Positions 9,395-21,055 are shown, counted from the stretch's first letter. The stretch: 64,000 nucleotides of DNA from Fistulifera solaris (GCA_030295235.1 AP026172.1:620001-684000), one strand, 5' to 3'. Translations and numbers: made by a program. Notes: a model not told the origin generated them from the letters alone.

Positions 9395-10892
9395 ATGAAA
9401 GCTACAACGCGCAGGCGCATGAGATGGAAAATATTACTACAGGTGACGGGTGTGCTCATGTACATCATCTTGACTGCGGCAATCAGCTTTCTTTATGCGA
9501 AGCAAAGAGATGAATTTATTTCTTCGTCACTGTCTTCTCGTTACGGATCCGATGCAGTCACTGAAACGCGTCGGGACACACCGAAAAGCAATAAACTCGA
9601 CTCGTTAAATGATACCCAAAAAATGAAGCTTCTTCTCCAAACAAACGATCCCATTATTAAGCAGATCACACGGACTGGGGAACCTCCAGTGACGAAGGTT
9701 CGGATAATTTTATTCAATCATAAGAGTCGATCTATTCGCTTTCGTGAAGGACCAACATGGGCTATTGGTGACGAGGTATTAAATATTTGCATGGATGGTT
9801 TCGAGCGCTCTCCGTATTTTGAAATCGTCGGGACATCTCTCATCCCAGACTTTAATGTCGACCCAAGTTTTGTGCTTGAAGAAGACGAAGACGTGGTATG
9901 GGTTGTCGACATGAGACGAATTGTTCTCAGGCAGTCCTACAGTATTCATCGCCAGCTCGTGATACTTGCTAATACTACCATCCGCGATCAGGGAGGAGAA
10001 AGTCGTGTCAAAAAAAATAACTCGACGGCCTCAGCTCACGTTAGTATTGATGGATTTTCGAGATCGGTTCAGCGCAAATACACTCTGCACTAAGGCTGTC
10101 CGTGAATTAATCAGTCTGGTGGGTGACAATGGCAGTGTGCGAAACGTCGTACAACCTGTGGTAAGAGGAAGAAAGTGGAGTGACCAGCGGAATTTCATTG
10201 TTCCTGGCCAGGTTTGGGATTGTCGTCGAGACAACGAATGTTTTGGGTCAAACACACTGCATGTTCCGTACACCGTACGATCTGACTACGCAGAGGCCGT
10301 GATGGGAAATTTCCCTCAATATCAATCAATATCCATTCCAGCCATAACAGCTGAACCAAACGCAGCAGATACAGTGAGAGAAATCGATGTAGCCCATTTC
10401 TGGCCGCACGAGCGCAATGAGCCTTCCGAAGCACACGCAAAGCTTCGTGATGCTGTGACTGATCTCATTAAGGAAATGGGCGAAAGAAAAAGATTCACCG
10501 TGATCGTTGATTTTGTTTCCGCGGCGGCCAAGCAGGGGAGATCACAGGTGTCGCCTAAGTACGTGGAAGCACTTTTGACTACGAAGGTTGTCGTTGTAGC
10601 TCAACGAGACGATTGGGAAGATCATTATCGTCTATTTGAAGCTCTTATTGGCGGCGCGTTGGTCATGACCGATACTATGTTGAGCCTTCCTGAAGGTCTA
10701 GCTCACAAAGAAAGTATTGTGGTTTATAATAGTTTGGCTGAATTGCGTGAGCTTCTTTCGTACTATCTGGATCCTAAAAACGAGGCGGAACGATTGTCTA
10801 TTGCGCGAGCAGGGTGGAAGGTCGCAATAAGTCGCCATCGCACTTACCATTGGATGGAGCGAATATTTTTTGGTAGGATTATTACCATGTAA
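9395..10892 (+). CDS. Type II membrane glycosyltransferase-like protein
   Basis: From the ATG at 9395 the protein starts with a basic cytosolic tail (TTRRRMRW) and one membrane helix (LLQVTGVLMYIILTAAISFLY), the layout of a Golgi type II enzyme. The C-terminal part (ALIGGALVMTDTMLSLPEG, then a SLAELRELLSYYLDP helix) resembles the end of exostosin-like and CgeB-like glycosyltransferase domains, in which a conserved acidic residue contacts the sugar nucleotide. I cannot name the donor or product. One frame change falls exactly in a run of eight A (10010-10017). With seven A the reading continues to about 498 residues. It is followed in the same direction by the beta-hydroxylase gene. Confidence 0.65.
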
Positions 10893-10984
10893 TTGAGACA
10901 GAAGTAAGCCTAGGTGGCCTCGCAGGAGTTTTTAATCGTCGCTCCACCTAGCTTTGTACAATACAAGCGTATAGTAAAGTATTA

Positions 10985-10993
10985 TACGGAGTA
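10985..10993. promoter_or_regulatory. TACGGAGTA box in a longer palindrome
   Basis: Sits inside TATTATACGGAGTATAATA, symmetric but for the centre, 86 bp before the beta-hydroxylase ATG. Confidence 0.45.
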
Positions 10994-11078
10994 TAATAGG
11001 GCGGACGCAGTTTTTATAGATTTTCATCACACCAAGATAATACCTGGTATGCATCAATAGCAATAACATGATGTAATA

Positions 11079-12476
11079 ATGGAGATATCACAAAGCGTCG
11101 AATGTTGGTGGCGGGGCTTGCAGTTGTGGTACAATGATCAAGATTATATGCACGCAATCGTTACTTGGGAGGAAGCGATGGGCTTCATTTCTTGGGCAAA
11201 CGAGGAATTGTTTGTAGACACGTCGCTGAAGAATTCTGCTATTCAGGAACGTACATACTTGACCTTGCATGGCGACACAGCATCTTTATCAGAATTGAGT
11301 CCGCTTCTGCTCTTTCTCGCTGGATGCTATTTGGATGCTCAAGAATATCGAAAAGCTCGCGTAACATTGCGGCGATGTTTGGCGCTAGCATCCATCGATG
11401 CCGAGCGTGACAGCACTTCAAACAAAAACGATTTATTTCATCGAACTATTCGCGAATGCATCTTTTACGTGGAAGAAGATCCAGAGTGCCTAAAATCTTG
11501 GCGCGAAGCCCGGGAACTGATCCAGTACGCAATAAAAGTTGATCAGCAATCTGAGAAAGAGCGACTAAGTGAAATAGGCGAGGCGAACTCGGTACCTTGG
11601 AGTGATCCATGGCAGCGTCCAGGCTTCCTATACCCAATCATAAACCAAGAAAGCGTCTACGATAGATTAAGTCATCCTTCTTGGTGTCGTCTATTAGAAG
11701 AAAGATGGGGCGACATTCGAAATGAGTTTCATCGACTGATTCATCGACCAGGTGGGGCGAGGACTTTGTCGGCCTCCCCACGACACTGGCCCGCAGTTGG
11801 CAGTGGAGTACATCGAGGTGGTGCCGGAGCTCACGATGGATCAGTTGTAGCCCCTGGAGGTGACTGGCGCGAAGTCGTCATATTTGGTTCCGGAGAGAAT
11901 CCTCAACTTGCTCCGTTCACATCTGAGCTCTTAGAGCAAGCGTGTCCCGATGCTGTATCTTTGGCCCGTCAAGGTGGTGGAGAAATTGTTTTTAGTGTTT
12001 TGGCTCCAGGAACACACATTCGGCCGCATTGTGGGAGTACCAATTTGAGACTGACTGCCCATTTAGGATTAGTAATCCCCGAAGACAATTTGGGCCACAA
12101 GCGATGCAGTATACGCGTTGCGGATCAGTGGCTCGACTGGGAAGAGGGGAAGATAATAGTGTTTGACGACTCTTTTGAACACGAAGTTATAAATGAAAGG
12201 TCAACCCTACGCGGCGTCCTACTCTTAAGGTTCTGGCACCCGAACTTACCGAAAGAAGAGAGAGGCATTGCTTTGCAAAAGGCCTTGGATGCGAAGTCAG
12301 ATGATGAACTTCAACGATACTCTCCTCCATCACCTTCCAATGATCGGCCAATGATGTTGCGGGCTATGGAGAAAAGCCGATGCACTTTATGTTCGAGACA
12401 CGGATATAGCTCAATTAGGCTAGATACACGATCTCTCACATTTCAATGTCAATGTGGACAATCAATTACCTCGTGA
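11079..12476 (+). CDS. Aspartyl/asparaginyl beta-hydroxylase domain protein with C-terminal zinc-ribbon-like tail
   Basis: A Fe(II)/2-oxoglutarate dioxygenase that hydroxylates Asp or Asn side chains in partner proteins. Intact, 465 residues. The N-terminal 150 residues contain TPR-like helices (LLFLAGCYLDAQEYRKARVT). The catalytic domain shows the first iron His in RPHCGSTN, with Gly where other dioxygenases have Asp as is normal for AspH, the second His in FDDSFEHEV and the 2-oxoglutarate Arg shortly after. An Arg/Gly-rich insert lies around 11750-11860. The tail has CTLCSRHG and CQCGQ, a Cys4 pattern that suggests a small metal site and is not usual in AspH. There is no signal peptide or membrane helix, unlike animal ASPH in the ER, so cytosolic or nuclear action is inferred. 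Its stop is 58 bp from the converging QTRT2 stop. Confidence 0.88.
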   Translation: MEISQSVECWWRGLQLWYNDQDYMHAIVTWEEAMGFISWANEELFVDTSLKNSAIQERTYLTLHGDTASLSELSPLLLFLAGCYLDAQEYRKARVTLRRCLALASIDAERDSTSNKNDLFHRTIRECIFYVEEDPECLKSWREARELIQYAIKVDQQSEKERLSEIGEANSVPWSDPWQRPGFLYPIINQESVYDRLSHPSWCRLLEERWGDIRNEFHRLIHRPGGARTLSASPRHWPAVGSGVHRGGAGAHDGSVVAPGGDWREVVIFGSGENPQLAPFTSELLEQACPDAVSLARQGGGEIVFSVLAPGTHIRPHCGSTNLRLTAHLGLVIPEDNLGHKRCSIRVADQWLDWEEGKIIVFDDSFEHEVINERSTLRGVLLLRFWHPNLPKEERGIALQKALDAKSDDELQRYSPPSPSNDRPMMLRAMEKSRCTLCSRHGYSSIRLDTRSLTFQCQCGQSITS

Positions 12477-12534
12477 AAACCATATCGATAAACAAAGGGT
12501 GTACTTTAAAAGTTATTTGTAGTTCGTAATGAAC

Positions 12535-13878
12535 TTACGAATCGCGCAACAGAGCTGAGTCTTTTGCTTCGTCAATCTTTTCTAGCAGTATGAGCATATG
12601 GTGCAAGTTATGGTTGAAAAGTAAGATCTCAGCAAGTAGTTCCTTCGCACAAACCATATGGTACACATATGAGCGGGTATGCAGTTGGCAAGTGAGGCAT
12701 TTGCATCCACGAACAAGAGGACGTTTATCGCGGAACCAGGGATGTTTGGAGGCTTCTTTGTTGTCTGCCGCCCCATCCAGATCGAAACATCCGTTCGCGT
12801 CCAAGGTCATTGGTTCTTTATCTATTCGTGGCTTCTTTACAGGGGACACATTTCCTGTTGAATCGTCGGGTGTACTATCTCCTGACAAATTCAAAACAAA
12901 AGCTCTATTCAACCAAGCCCAATGTCCCGGTAGGTTAGTACCAACAACAACTTTTACCCCCGCAGCACCCACAACAACTTCAAAAAGCTGCTCAAGCGAG
13001 AGTACGTTCAGCACAACTAGCGATATAGTGGCTAATTGGCTTTCCGAAATTAAATGCCTTGTAACCTCCCTCATTACACATTCACGGTCGTGGGCCTGAG
13101 GAATCCTGTGCCAACCCAACAAAACAACTCCAGCAATTCCTTTGTCGCGGTCCAAGCCAGTCATCCACTCTAATTGCTCTTTAAGCGCACCATAGTCGTC
13201 AATTGAAATACCCTCTGCTAAAACAGGGACCCATACCCCTTTCCGGGGTGTCAACAAAAAGTCCTCAGTAAATCGCTGTGTTTGCTTAATTGCCGTCCAA
13301 AGCTTTCTTTGCTGCCGCTTCCTGTCAGCCACTGTACTTTCGCCCGAGTCCTGTGCCTCTGGTACAAAACAATCAAAGAGAGGGACTTGTATTTGAGAAT
13401 TCAAGCTTTCGCACGCTTGACGATATTGCTCCAATGTCAATGATGTTCGTCCATTCGCCGTCCAAAGTTGTACCTTTGTATCCGTTACATGAACCCGTTT
13501 CGCTACTGATTCCATTCCGGAATACTCCATCGCTCGTTCTGCGTCTAGTAGCATATCAAATGTGCAGACCGTCACTCGATGATAGGGGAGGAGCCAAGGA
13601 TCTGGTTTTGTGGTCGTCGAGAAGGTATAGCCACGGACTCGTTTCTCGTTGCCCTTTGCTTCGGTATAAATCGGTGCAATGCACGTATCACGCACAGCGA
13701 GTCCTAGTGATAAGACATTACCAAACCGATGCGGGGGAAAATACTTTTCTAAGAGATGGGGCGTCATATAGGGAACGGCGCCGTCCATACAATGGAGTAG
13801 GAGGCGGAGCGACGATGGTTCACTCGCTTGATTCGAGGATTGAGATGACAATGAATCAACAGGTGCTTCTTCTTCCAT
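12535..13878 (-). CDS. QTRT2: Queuine tRNA-ribosyltransferase accessory subunit 2
   Basis: The non-catalytic partner of eukaryotic tRNA-guanine transglycosylase, which swaps G34 for queuine in tRNAs with a GUN anticodon. Seen: the N-terminal VPYMTPHLLEKYFPP and later GVWVPVLAEG motifs, the GWHRIP loop, and the zinc site near the C-terminus (CKCLTCQLHTRSYVYH, with a later His in LFNHNLHHML). 447 residues from the ATG at 13878, intact and intronless. The family call rests on the overall motif order and the zinc site. The catalytic Asp residues of QTRT1 cannot be recognised. The catalytic subunit is not in this window. Confidence 0.85.
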   Translation of the reverse strand: MEEEAPVDSLSSQSSNQASEPSSLRLLLHCMDGAVPYMTPHLLEKYFPPHRFGNVLSLGLAVRDTCIAPIYTEAKGNEKRVRGYTFSTTTKPDPWLLPYHRVTVCTFDMLLDAERAMEYSGMESVAKRVHVTDTKVQLWTANGRTSLTLEQYRQACESLNSQIQVPLFDCFVPEAQDSGESTVADRKRQQRKLWTAIKQTQRFTEDFLLTPRKGVWVPVLAEGISIDDYGALKEQLEWMTGLDRDKGIAGVVLLGWHRIPQAHDRECVMREVTRHLISESQLATISLVVLNVLSLEQLFEVVVGAAGVKVVVGTNLPGHWAWLNRAFVLNLSGDSTPDDSTGNVSPVKKPRIDKEPMTLDANGCFDLDGAADNKEASKHPWFRDKRPLVRGCKCLTCQLHTRSYVYHMVCAKELLAEILLFNHNLHHMLILLEKIDEAKDSALLRDS

Positions 13879-14072
13879 ATTTTTCACTTGACGTCTTTCT
13901 GTTGAGGGTTGTATTTGCTACGAATTATTAAAATTACGTTGTAGCAAAGGTATTGCGCAGATTATTGTCTTCAGCTTTGCGGACGAGTTTTCTTCTAGCA
14001 ACAATGGGACATTGACAGACGATAGGGTCACGGAGTACCGCTCTCTCCCCGACGCGCGCGGCGTACTGTAAA

Positions 14073-14082
14073 TCCGGAGTAA
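14073..14082. promoter_or_regulatory. TCCGGAGTAA half-site
   Basis: Half of the palindrome seen at 2248-2268, in the short gap between the divergent QTRT2 and armadillo-repeat genes. Confidence 0.35.
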
Positions 14083-14234
14083 GGTTAACGGTACCGACAC
14101 GATGTTCGCTATCTTGAAAACAAGCTCTTCACTTGGAAATTTGACGGTCCCAACTCCCAACGCATCGCTTCGCGCAGTGCTGCGGTCTTTGTTCTTTGAG
14201 GCACATCAAAATCCCATTGTGTTGTCAAGGAACG

Positions 14235-15703
14235 ATGATACGCCTTACTACAAGCATGAACAACGCCAGCATATCGGGGAATCCGGAAGAAACCACAATC
14301 AGTCCCAAAGTTCGGAAAGTCGTAAGCTCGCTGAAATCAGGTTTTCTGTTGACGGTCAACAATGCACCAAAACTCCTGGAGGAAACCGGGGATGTCATTC
14401 GGACAAGTGAAAAGCATAAGACTGAATTTGGCGTCAGTCAGGGGATTCCTAAACTTATTTCCATAATGAACAAGTTCGAAGATGATCCTGGGATCCAACT
14501 TCAGTGTAGTAAGCTGGTTCATGAGCTATCAATGATTGATGACAATTTGGTTATGATTGCAGAGAGCAACGGAATCACTGCTATTCTGATTGCCATGCTG
14601 AAACACGTGAATACAGATATGCAGGAAATCGGCTGTTTATGCTTAGCGAGTCTTTGCCGGCGAAATGAAAACAAGCAGATCATCGTGGACACAAGTGGCA
14701 TAGAGGTTGTGCTGACTGCCATGGTGGCTTACCCAGAAAACACTGTCATACAAGCACAGGGCTGTCGATTCTTAGCTCTTCTTGCGGAAGAGAACCCAAC
14801 CAACAGCTCCACAATAGCTGCTGTTGGTGGTGTAAAACCATTATGACCGGTATCAAGCTTCACTCCAAGAATCTGGATGTCCAGCTTTTCGGATGCAGTG
14901 CTATCGCTCAACTTACTGCTACGAACGATCCAAATCGTGGCTCAATAGCGTCCGCCGGTGGAATTGAAACGACTCTAGCCGCTATGAAACAATTTCAGTC
15001 AAGCGCGGAGTTACTGCAACAAGCATGTGCTGCGCTGTGGAATTTAACAATCGATCACAAATTCAATGCCACCACAATTATCAAGTGCAAGGGCTTACAA
15101 ACCGTACTTCAAGTTATGAATCATCATGAATTCGAGGTAAAAATTCAAGAATCCGGTTGTGGTATTCTTCGCTATTTAACGGACGACGATAGAAATGGTG
15201 TGATTGTTGGAGCTGAAGGAGGAATAACCGCATTATTGTCGGCTATGCGGTCGTTTGAGGGCAACAGCATTATACAAAGCCAAGGATGCGCTGCAGTTTC
15301 GAATTTGGCCGCCATTTCTGAAAATTTTGGCCCACTCACCAAGGCTGGTGCGATAGGGGCGATCGTGTGTGCCATGAGGCAAGTTTCCGATGGTGCAGAA
15401 GTTCAAAAGAATGGTTGCCGGGCCCTAAAAAGTTTGGGAACGACGGATCAGAATAAAACATCAATAGTAGCGAGCGGCGGCATGAAGCAAATGCTTGTAG
15501 CAATGCGTCGCTTTGAAGATAATCCTGGTTTACAAGGACTCGCTATACGAACTCTGGAAGACTTAGCCTTCAACAATCAAATCAAGAAGCAAATGAAGTC
15601 AAGCCAAGTAGTCGAAGCCATTGAGCTCGCGAGAAAGTCAAACCCCTCCAACGTATTGATACAAAAAGTTGGGAAAAAAGCTCTTGGTGGCAATCGATCC
15701 TGA
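14235..15703 (+). CDS. Armadillo-repeat protein
   Basis: A solenoid made of armadillo-type repeats of about 42-45 residues. Repeat cores such as GCLCLASLCRRNENK, GCSAIAQLTATNDPN, ACAALWNLTIDHKFN, GCAAVSNLAAISENF and GCRALKSLGTTDQNK recur with I...GGI..xLxAM between them, at least nine units from about residue 60 to the end. Such proteins bind peptides or partners and no enzyme function is expected. About 489 residues. One frame change near 14843 (CCATTATGACC) is cured by one added A and keeps the repeat register. The start is uncertain: ATG at 14235 is in frame, while an ATG at 14102 opens a different frame and would need another shift. Confidence 0.8.
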
Positions 15704-15848
15704 GAATTTCAGTGACTTCGAGAACTGAACGAAAAAGATTGTCGCGTTTTGGGTGTGCATAGCGAAAGAGCCACTTTCATAATTATTGCGTTGCCTCCGT
15801 CATAAAAATATTTAAATTTACATATCCATTTGAGAGTTTTTCGTCCCG

Positions 15849-16606
15849 TCATTCGTAGTTGACTTCTGTCTCGTTGATGTCGGCCAACCAGAAATTGGGT
15901 AGCGATTTCGCTGCAGCGACAGGCCCGATTTCAACAGGTGACCATTCCATTGCATCTTCTCCAAGCCTTTGTTTCATATCACGAAGGAACACCTCACGTT
16001 GGACTCGATCGGATTGAGCAAAAACCCACACGGCCTTTTCCTTCCGCAAAAGTTCCTCGCATATTCGTGCTGCTCCCCGAGCCACGGCAGCCGACTCGAA
16101 TACGTCGGAAAGAACATACAAGTCGCAGTCGGGTAAATTGGTTGCCGATAGGAGATCCACTGTTCGAGTTTTCACCACTAAGCCTTGTTCTTCAGCAGCA
16201 GCCCGTGCAAGCGACAAAGCAAATTCATCAATATCGGTCGCCCATACGTAGTTTATGCCTATCTTGGCTGCCGTGATGGATGGTAGACCGGGTCCACAGC
16301 CCAATTCACAAAATGATTGTGCATTTATCATAGGAGCATGCTTTTCGATTTGAGAAGCGGCTACTCTTGCCGAGGGCCACACTTGCGTCGCCAAAAAGTT
16401 GACACGAGAATAATAATTATCATTACCCATCAGATCCATGGCCGAAGAAAGCACGAAAGAGTAGGCACTAGCAGGGTCTTTGGTACGAAGAGATGCTTTG
16501 TCGACTCGCAAGCCTCCGACTTTTAGTGAGAACGCGGAAATAATTCGATTATCACCAAGCTGGCGGATCGCAGCCGCCAAGAAAAAAGAGCCAGTGGGTC
16601 CGACAT
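15849..16606 (-). CDS. Class I SAM-dependent methyltransferase, METTL/lysine-methyltransferase family
   Basis: Seen: the SAM-binding motif I (FCELGCGPGLPSI), an acidic residue at the end of strand 2 (WATDIDEFAL) and CDLYVLSDVFE in the position of the post-motif strand. A Trp-Pro (QVWPSARVAA) before motif I is typical of the METTL16-type/ETFBKMT group of protein methyltransferases. The substrate is unknown. The start I prefer is the ATG at 16606 (MSDPLALFF), reached by one added T-equivalent base in the six-base run at 16582-16587, giving about 252 residues. Without it the frame has no ATG. No targeting peptide is obvious. It is head-to-head with the M1 aminopeptidase gene. Confidence 0.75.
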
Positions 16607-17089
16607 GACTTCACCATCGGTGCAAAAGATGACTTGTTGTTGAAACAAGTTTGACGCAAGCGAGTTTATTAGAGTCTGGAATTAAAGAGCTGAAATAACA
16701 TGCAATTAGAATGAACTCCTTGTTCTTATACTGCTGATCCGCAAGCATTAGTGGAGTTTTAAACTTTGACGAGGTCGCAAAATCCTACGGAGACCTACGT
16801 AGGGGTCCAAAGGCTTCTCCTAATTTAACGCATTCCAATCTCTACTCGTGACGCACTGGTCAGCTCATGACTCATCTTCTCCCAGGACGGTGCGGGAAAT
16901 TGTGTACTTTCGCGTAGGCCCCCGTAGAGAAATGTACCAAGCAGAGGTGCGTTCTCCCGTGTCTCCCAGCAGCCGCACACGGCATCATTATTTTTTTCTT
17001 CATCTATTGTTTAACAATCCTTTTACATGATCATTACCAAAAAGAATAGTATTATTTTCCTTCCAAGACTTTTTTTGCATTTATAGAGA
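16607..17089. other. Divergent intergenic region
   Basis: No gene seen. An imperfect palindrome lies near 16788-16810 (CCTACGGAGACCTACGTAGG). Confidence 0.4.
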
Positions 17090-19096
17090 ATGACAGAACA
17101 TGATCAAACGAGCCTGGGAAATCCCCAGGAAATACGCGTAACTCATCTTGAATGGAGCGTCAATGTTGATTTCGAGGCTATGATATTTCGTGCGACGGCC
17201 ACGTACGAGATTGAACGAGTGGGAGCCAAAGCCAACGTTTTGATCATGGATACGTCGCATTTAATGATTGAAAATGTCAGCAATCCGGTGGATGGGTCGG
17301 CTTTACAATACAAATTAGTCAAGAATGAGAAAGAACATTTGGGAACGCAGCTTTCGATTCAACTTCCGCCAGGAGCGAAGCGAGTCGCTATCGCGTACCG
17401 CACGACAACCGCTTCCTCGGCGATTCAGTGGCTTCCTCCGTCACAAACAGCGGGAAAGCGACATCCTTATTTATTTACTCAATGCCAAGCCATTCATGCT
17501 AGGTCCATGTTGCCGTGCCAGGATCAACCGGGTGTGAAGATGACATTTGATGCTCGCGTAACCGTACCTTCTTGGGCCGTTTGTGTCATGTCGGGCGTCT
17601 TGGTTCGTAAAGACGAACTAACCGATGTCTCTGTCTTCCATTGGATGCAGAAAGTACCCGTGTCTTCTTATCTTATTGCCATGGCGGTCGGAGAGATCAC
17701 CAAGAAAGATATATCAGAGCGTTGCGCGATTTGGGCGGAGCCCGCCTTGGTAGACGTCGCCGCCGACGAATTTGCGCAATCGGAAGAGTTCTTACAAATC
17801 GCTGAATCGATCGCTGGAATGCCGTATGTATGGGGTCGCTATGATCTGCTTTGTTTGCCTCCGTCGTTCCCATACGGTGGGATGGAAAATCCTTGTCTCA
17901 CCTTTGTGACGCCGACGCTGCTAGCGCGGGATCGAAGCCTCGCGGATGTGGTAGCCCACGAGATTGCGCATAGTTGGACCGGTAATTTGGTGACCAATGC
18001 GACTTGGGATCATTTTTGGCTAAATGAAGGGTGGACGACGTGGTTTCAGAGGAAAATTATGGCACGAATCCACAACGATGACCGATTTCTGGACTTCGAC
18101 GCCATTGGAGGCTACAAGACACTTCAAGACACCATGAAAGAGATGCCGCCACACTATCAAAGCCTGGTCCTCCCTATTGGGGACAACGATCCCGACGATG
18201 CATACTCTTCCGTAGCCTATGAAAAAGGATTCAATTTCTTGTATTATCTCGAAAAATATGTGGGCAAAGCATCGTTCGAGTCGTTCTTCCAAGCATATGT
18301 AAAAGCATTCGCGAGTAAAACTCTTACTTCGAATGACTTCAAAGACTTCTTCTTAGACCACTTCAAGGGAAACAGCGCTCTTGCTCGGATTCAATGGGAC
18401 AAATGGTTCTATGAACCTGGTATGCCTCCAGAAGTACCAACATTTGATCGAACTTTTCCGAAGCCTCCGAAAAGCTTGCCGAAGAATGGGTTGATGTGGA
18501 CCAAAAATCTGCTCCAGTCCCTAAAAGAGATATTAAAGGCTGGACGTCGCCCCAAATTACCTGCTTTTTGGATTCTTTGCAAGCGAGAACCGCGTCGAAG
18601 CCCCTCAAGTTGAGTACTTTGAAAGCCATGGATGATCAATACAATTTCTCTCAAAGCCAAAACGCTGAAATTTTGTTTCGCTTTTGCGAGGTACGTCTGT
18701 GCAAATTTTTGTGGTGCCATAGTACGATTCTCTTTGAAGTATGAACCTAATGCTTTTTTCTGTTTGCAGATTTCAATCGCATCGGAAGATCAAAGCATGC
18801 TAATGGTGATTGTTTATTTTATCACGTCACAAGGCCGAATGAAATTCGTGCGCCCGCTCTACAGAGCCCTTCACGAATCAGAAATGGGAAAAGATTTGGC
18901 AGTAGACGCATTTCTCAAAAATAAAGACTTCTACCACCCAATATGTGCCAAGATGATCGCGTCGGATCTGAAACTTACAGTCACCAAGCCAAGTAACGAA
19001 GTAGTTGACAGCAGCTCCGACAGCTACTGGAGAATGGCGGTACTAGTTGGGGCAGTTGCTATGGGCGCTACTTTCATTCTCTCCAGAAGGAAGTAA
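17090..19096 (+). CDS. M1 aminopeptidase, leukotriene-A4-hydrolase type, with C-terminal tail anchor
   Basis: A zinc aminopeptidase of the LTA4H/aminopeptidase B branch. Seen: the exopeptidase motif YGGMENPC, the zinc site HEIAHSW with the distal Glu in LNEGWT, a Tyr in SVAYEKGFNF, and the LTA4H-type C-terminal helical domain (QGRMKFVRPLYRAL). A 79-bp GT-AG intron spans 18691-18769. One frame change at 18454-18457 (TTTT) is cured by one added T and links the catalytic and C-terminal domains. About 642 residues. The last 24 residues (WRMAVLVGAVAMGATFILSRRK) form a hydrophobic helix ending in basic residues, a tail-anchor layout not found in animal LTA4H. Stops converge with CtpA 91 bp apart. 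Confidence 0.9.
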
Positions 19097-19187
19097 TCCA
19101 TTTACTGAGGTTTTCTTGCGTAATTAATGAACTTAGCTATATATGTTGGCATGCATGCATTAAGTGTTATGCTGTAGTCGAAGGTTT

Positions 19188-20692
19188 CTATCTGTTAGGA
19201 ACACTGCAGAAGGAGGGGTCGAGTCGACTTTTGATTTCCTTGAAATCTACCTTAGATGTATCAGAAAAGACTCCGGGGAGAAGAAGAGAAACGCCATCGG
19301 TGAGATCTGGCTTGATTCCAGTGCCTTGAATGTCCGTTCCATTGGGAGTAACATAACGCGCCACTGTCAGAACTAATCCGGCGCCGTTCTTTAGACCGTA
19401 CACTGCCTGTATAAGACCCTTCCCAAAGCTTGTGCTTCCCATAAGCACTGCGCGACAGTTATCATGGAGCGATCCTGCTAGAACTTCCGACGCCGAAGCG
19501 GTCCTTCCATCAATCCAAACCACTAACGGATCGGTTTTGTCGATGGCTAGCTTGTCAGCTGCAGTACGGAAAGGTAATTTCACATCTGCATTATCCACGA
19601 CGTATGTAGCAACACGATCACTCATAAAAAGGCTCGATATTTCGACTGCAGACTGAAAAGCTCCTCCGGTGTTCTGTCTCAAATCAAGGACGTATGCATT
19701 AGCTCCAGCTAACTCTAGCTCTCGCAGTGCCTCTTCCAGTTTGGCTTTTACTAGCCCGTTAAACTCAGTTATTTTGATGTAAGCCACAACTGTTCCATCT
19801 TGACGCCGTTCTGATATCTTATAGCGGACTGGGTTTTTGACTTCGGCGAACTGGCGAGGAAGGATAAGATCTTCACTCAATTTATTCCCCTTTCTCTGCA
19901 CAGTCATGGTGATGGTTGGTGCATCTGGGTTTTCCGATATTTGATCAATAATATCAAATGCATTGCGACCCTTATTTGAGACGCCGTTTATAGCCAGAAC
20001 GGTGTCTCCCACCTGCAGACCGGCACGGGCGGCAGCCGAGCCCGGAATCGGAGGTGCTCCCACAACAATGTCCTTGTTCTCGTCCGGCATCAACGTAGCT
20101 CCAACGCCTATTAAGTCGTACTTTTGGATTGCTGAGTATGCAGCAGGGTCCAAAACACGGCTGTATTTGTCTTTGAGACTATCTACCATGGAGGATATAA
20201 GCTTAATCACTTGAGTTTCATCGTTTCCGGCTTTTGACACGGATTTCAGATACTTTTGCGAACTTGATCCCAATCCTGTCCGCCGAAGGTTCTATCAATA
20301 TAGTACTTATTGACAAGATCCCATGTTTCTTCGACAGTCGCTGCGCCGGGTACTTGAGTGGACTCCTTTCTGGAAGACTGAAGGATCGAAAATTCGTCGG
20401 CAAAAGCCGGTCTAATTATTCTTTCTGAGCAATCAACATTGGGAGGAAAAAGAACCAAGCTTCCTGACAGCAGTGCTACTGTTAGCTGCTTTCCAATGCA
20501 TTGTAATAGTTCGTTCGAGCTTTGTTTGCGGACGCGTCGTTCAGCATCAGGCAAGTAGCCGTTCCTGCCGAGTCGCCGTAAAGTGAGTGGCGCGAATATT
20601 GCTGGCCATTCTTCGGAATGCTGGGTTACCCAAGAAGATCCCGATTGCAAGGCCAAGTGAAGAATAACAATACTTAAAATGGGCGACTTCAT
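19188..20692 (-). CDS. CtpA: Carboxy-terminal processing protease, thylakoid lumen type
   Basis: A serine protease (S41) that in chloroplasts trims the C-terminus of photosystem II D1. Seen: a signal peptide at the very start (ILSIVILHLALQSG), a second hydrophobic stretch ending in an AFA site (VALLSGSLVLFPP, then RPAFADE) that fits a thylakoid transfer signal, a PDZ domain (AARAGLQVGDTVLAINGV), and the catalytic domain with LDLRQNTGG, Ser in DGRTASASEVLAG and Lys in STSFGKGLIQ. About 501 residues. One frame change at about 20254-20257 (four A on the coding strand) is cured by one added A. The role in D1 maturation is inferred from family and targeting. It is head-to-head with a small plastid-protein gene. 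Confidence 0.9.
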
Positions 20693-21055
20693 AGTCTAGT
20701 ATCCAACGAGGACGCAATCAGATCTGTTTTTGTATTGTCGGCCATGTTGTCGGCGCCCATCGGCAATCGGCATCCATAAAATCGAACGGACCCCGCACCC
20801 CGCACAACACCATTGTTGCCAGTCCGTCTTGTGTACGTTGTACGTTAAGAGAGAAGCCAGTTTCAGTATCAACAGGAACCGGTAAGACGTGAGAATGTTG
20901 TCACGGATTTCGATCGTCAACCTCTCTCTACAGAGTCACTTTTTAATCGAGGGAAAATTCTACAATTCCATAAATTCAGAGAATACGAGCAATGATCGTA
21001 ATTGAGAAGCCCTTCTAAAATTACAAACCTCATCCATTTCACGGATGTAGCAAAG
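20693..21055. other. Divergent promoter region, CtpA / 21056 gene
   Basis: No gene seen. A mixed-composition gap between two head-to-head plastid-protein genes. Confidence 0.4.

Noticed and set aside
16582-16606. Non-ATG start for the methyltransferase
   Set aside because: An in-family ATG at 16606 becomes available with one homopolymer correction, as in many neighbouring genes.
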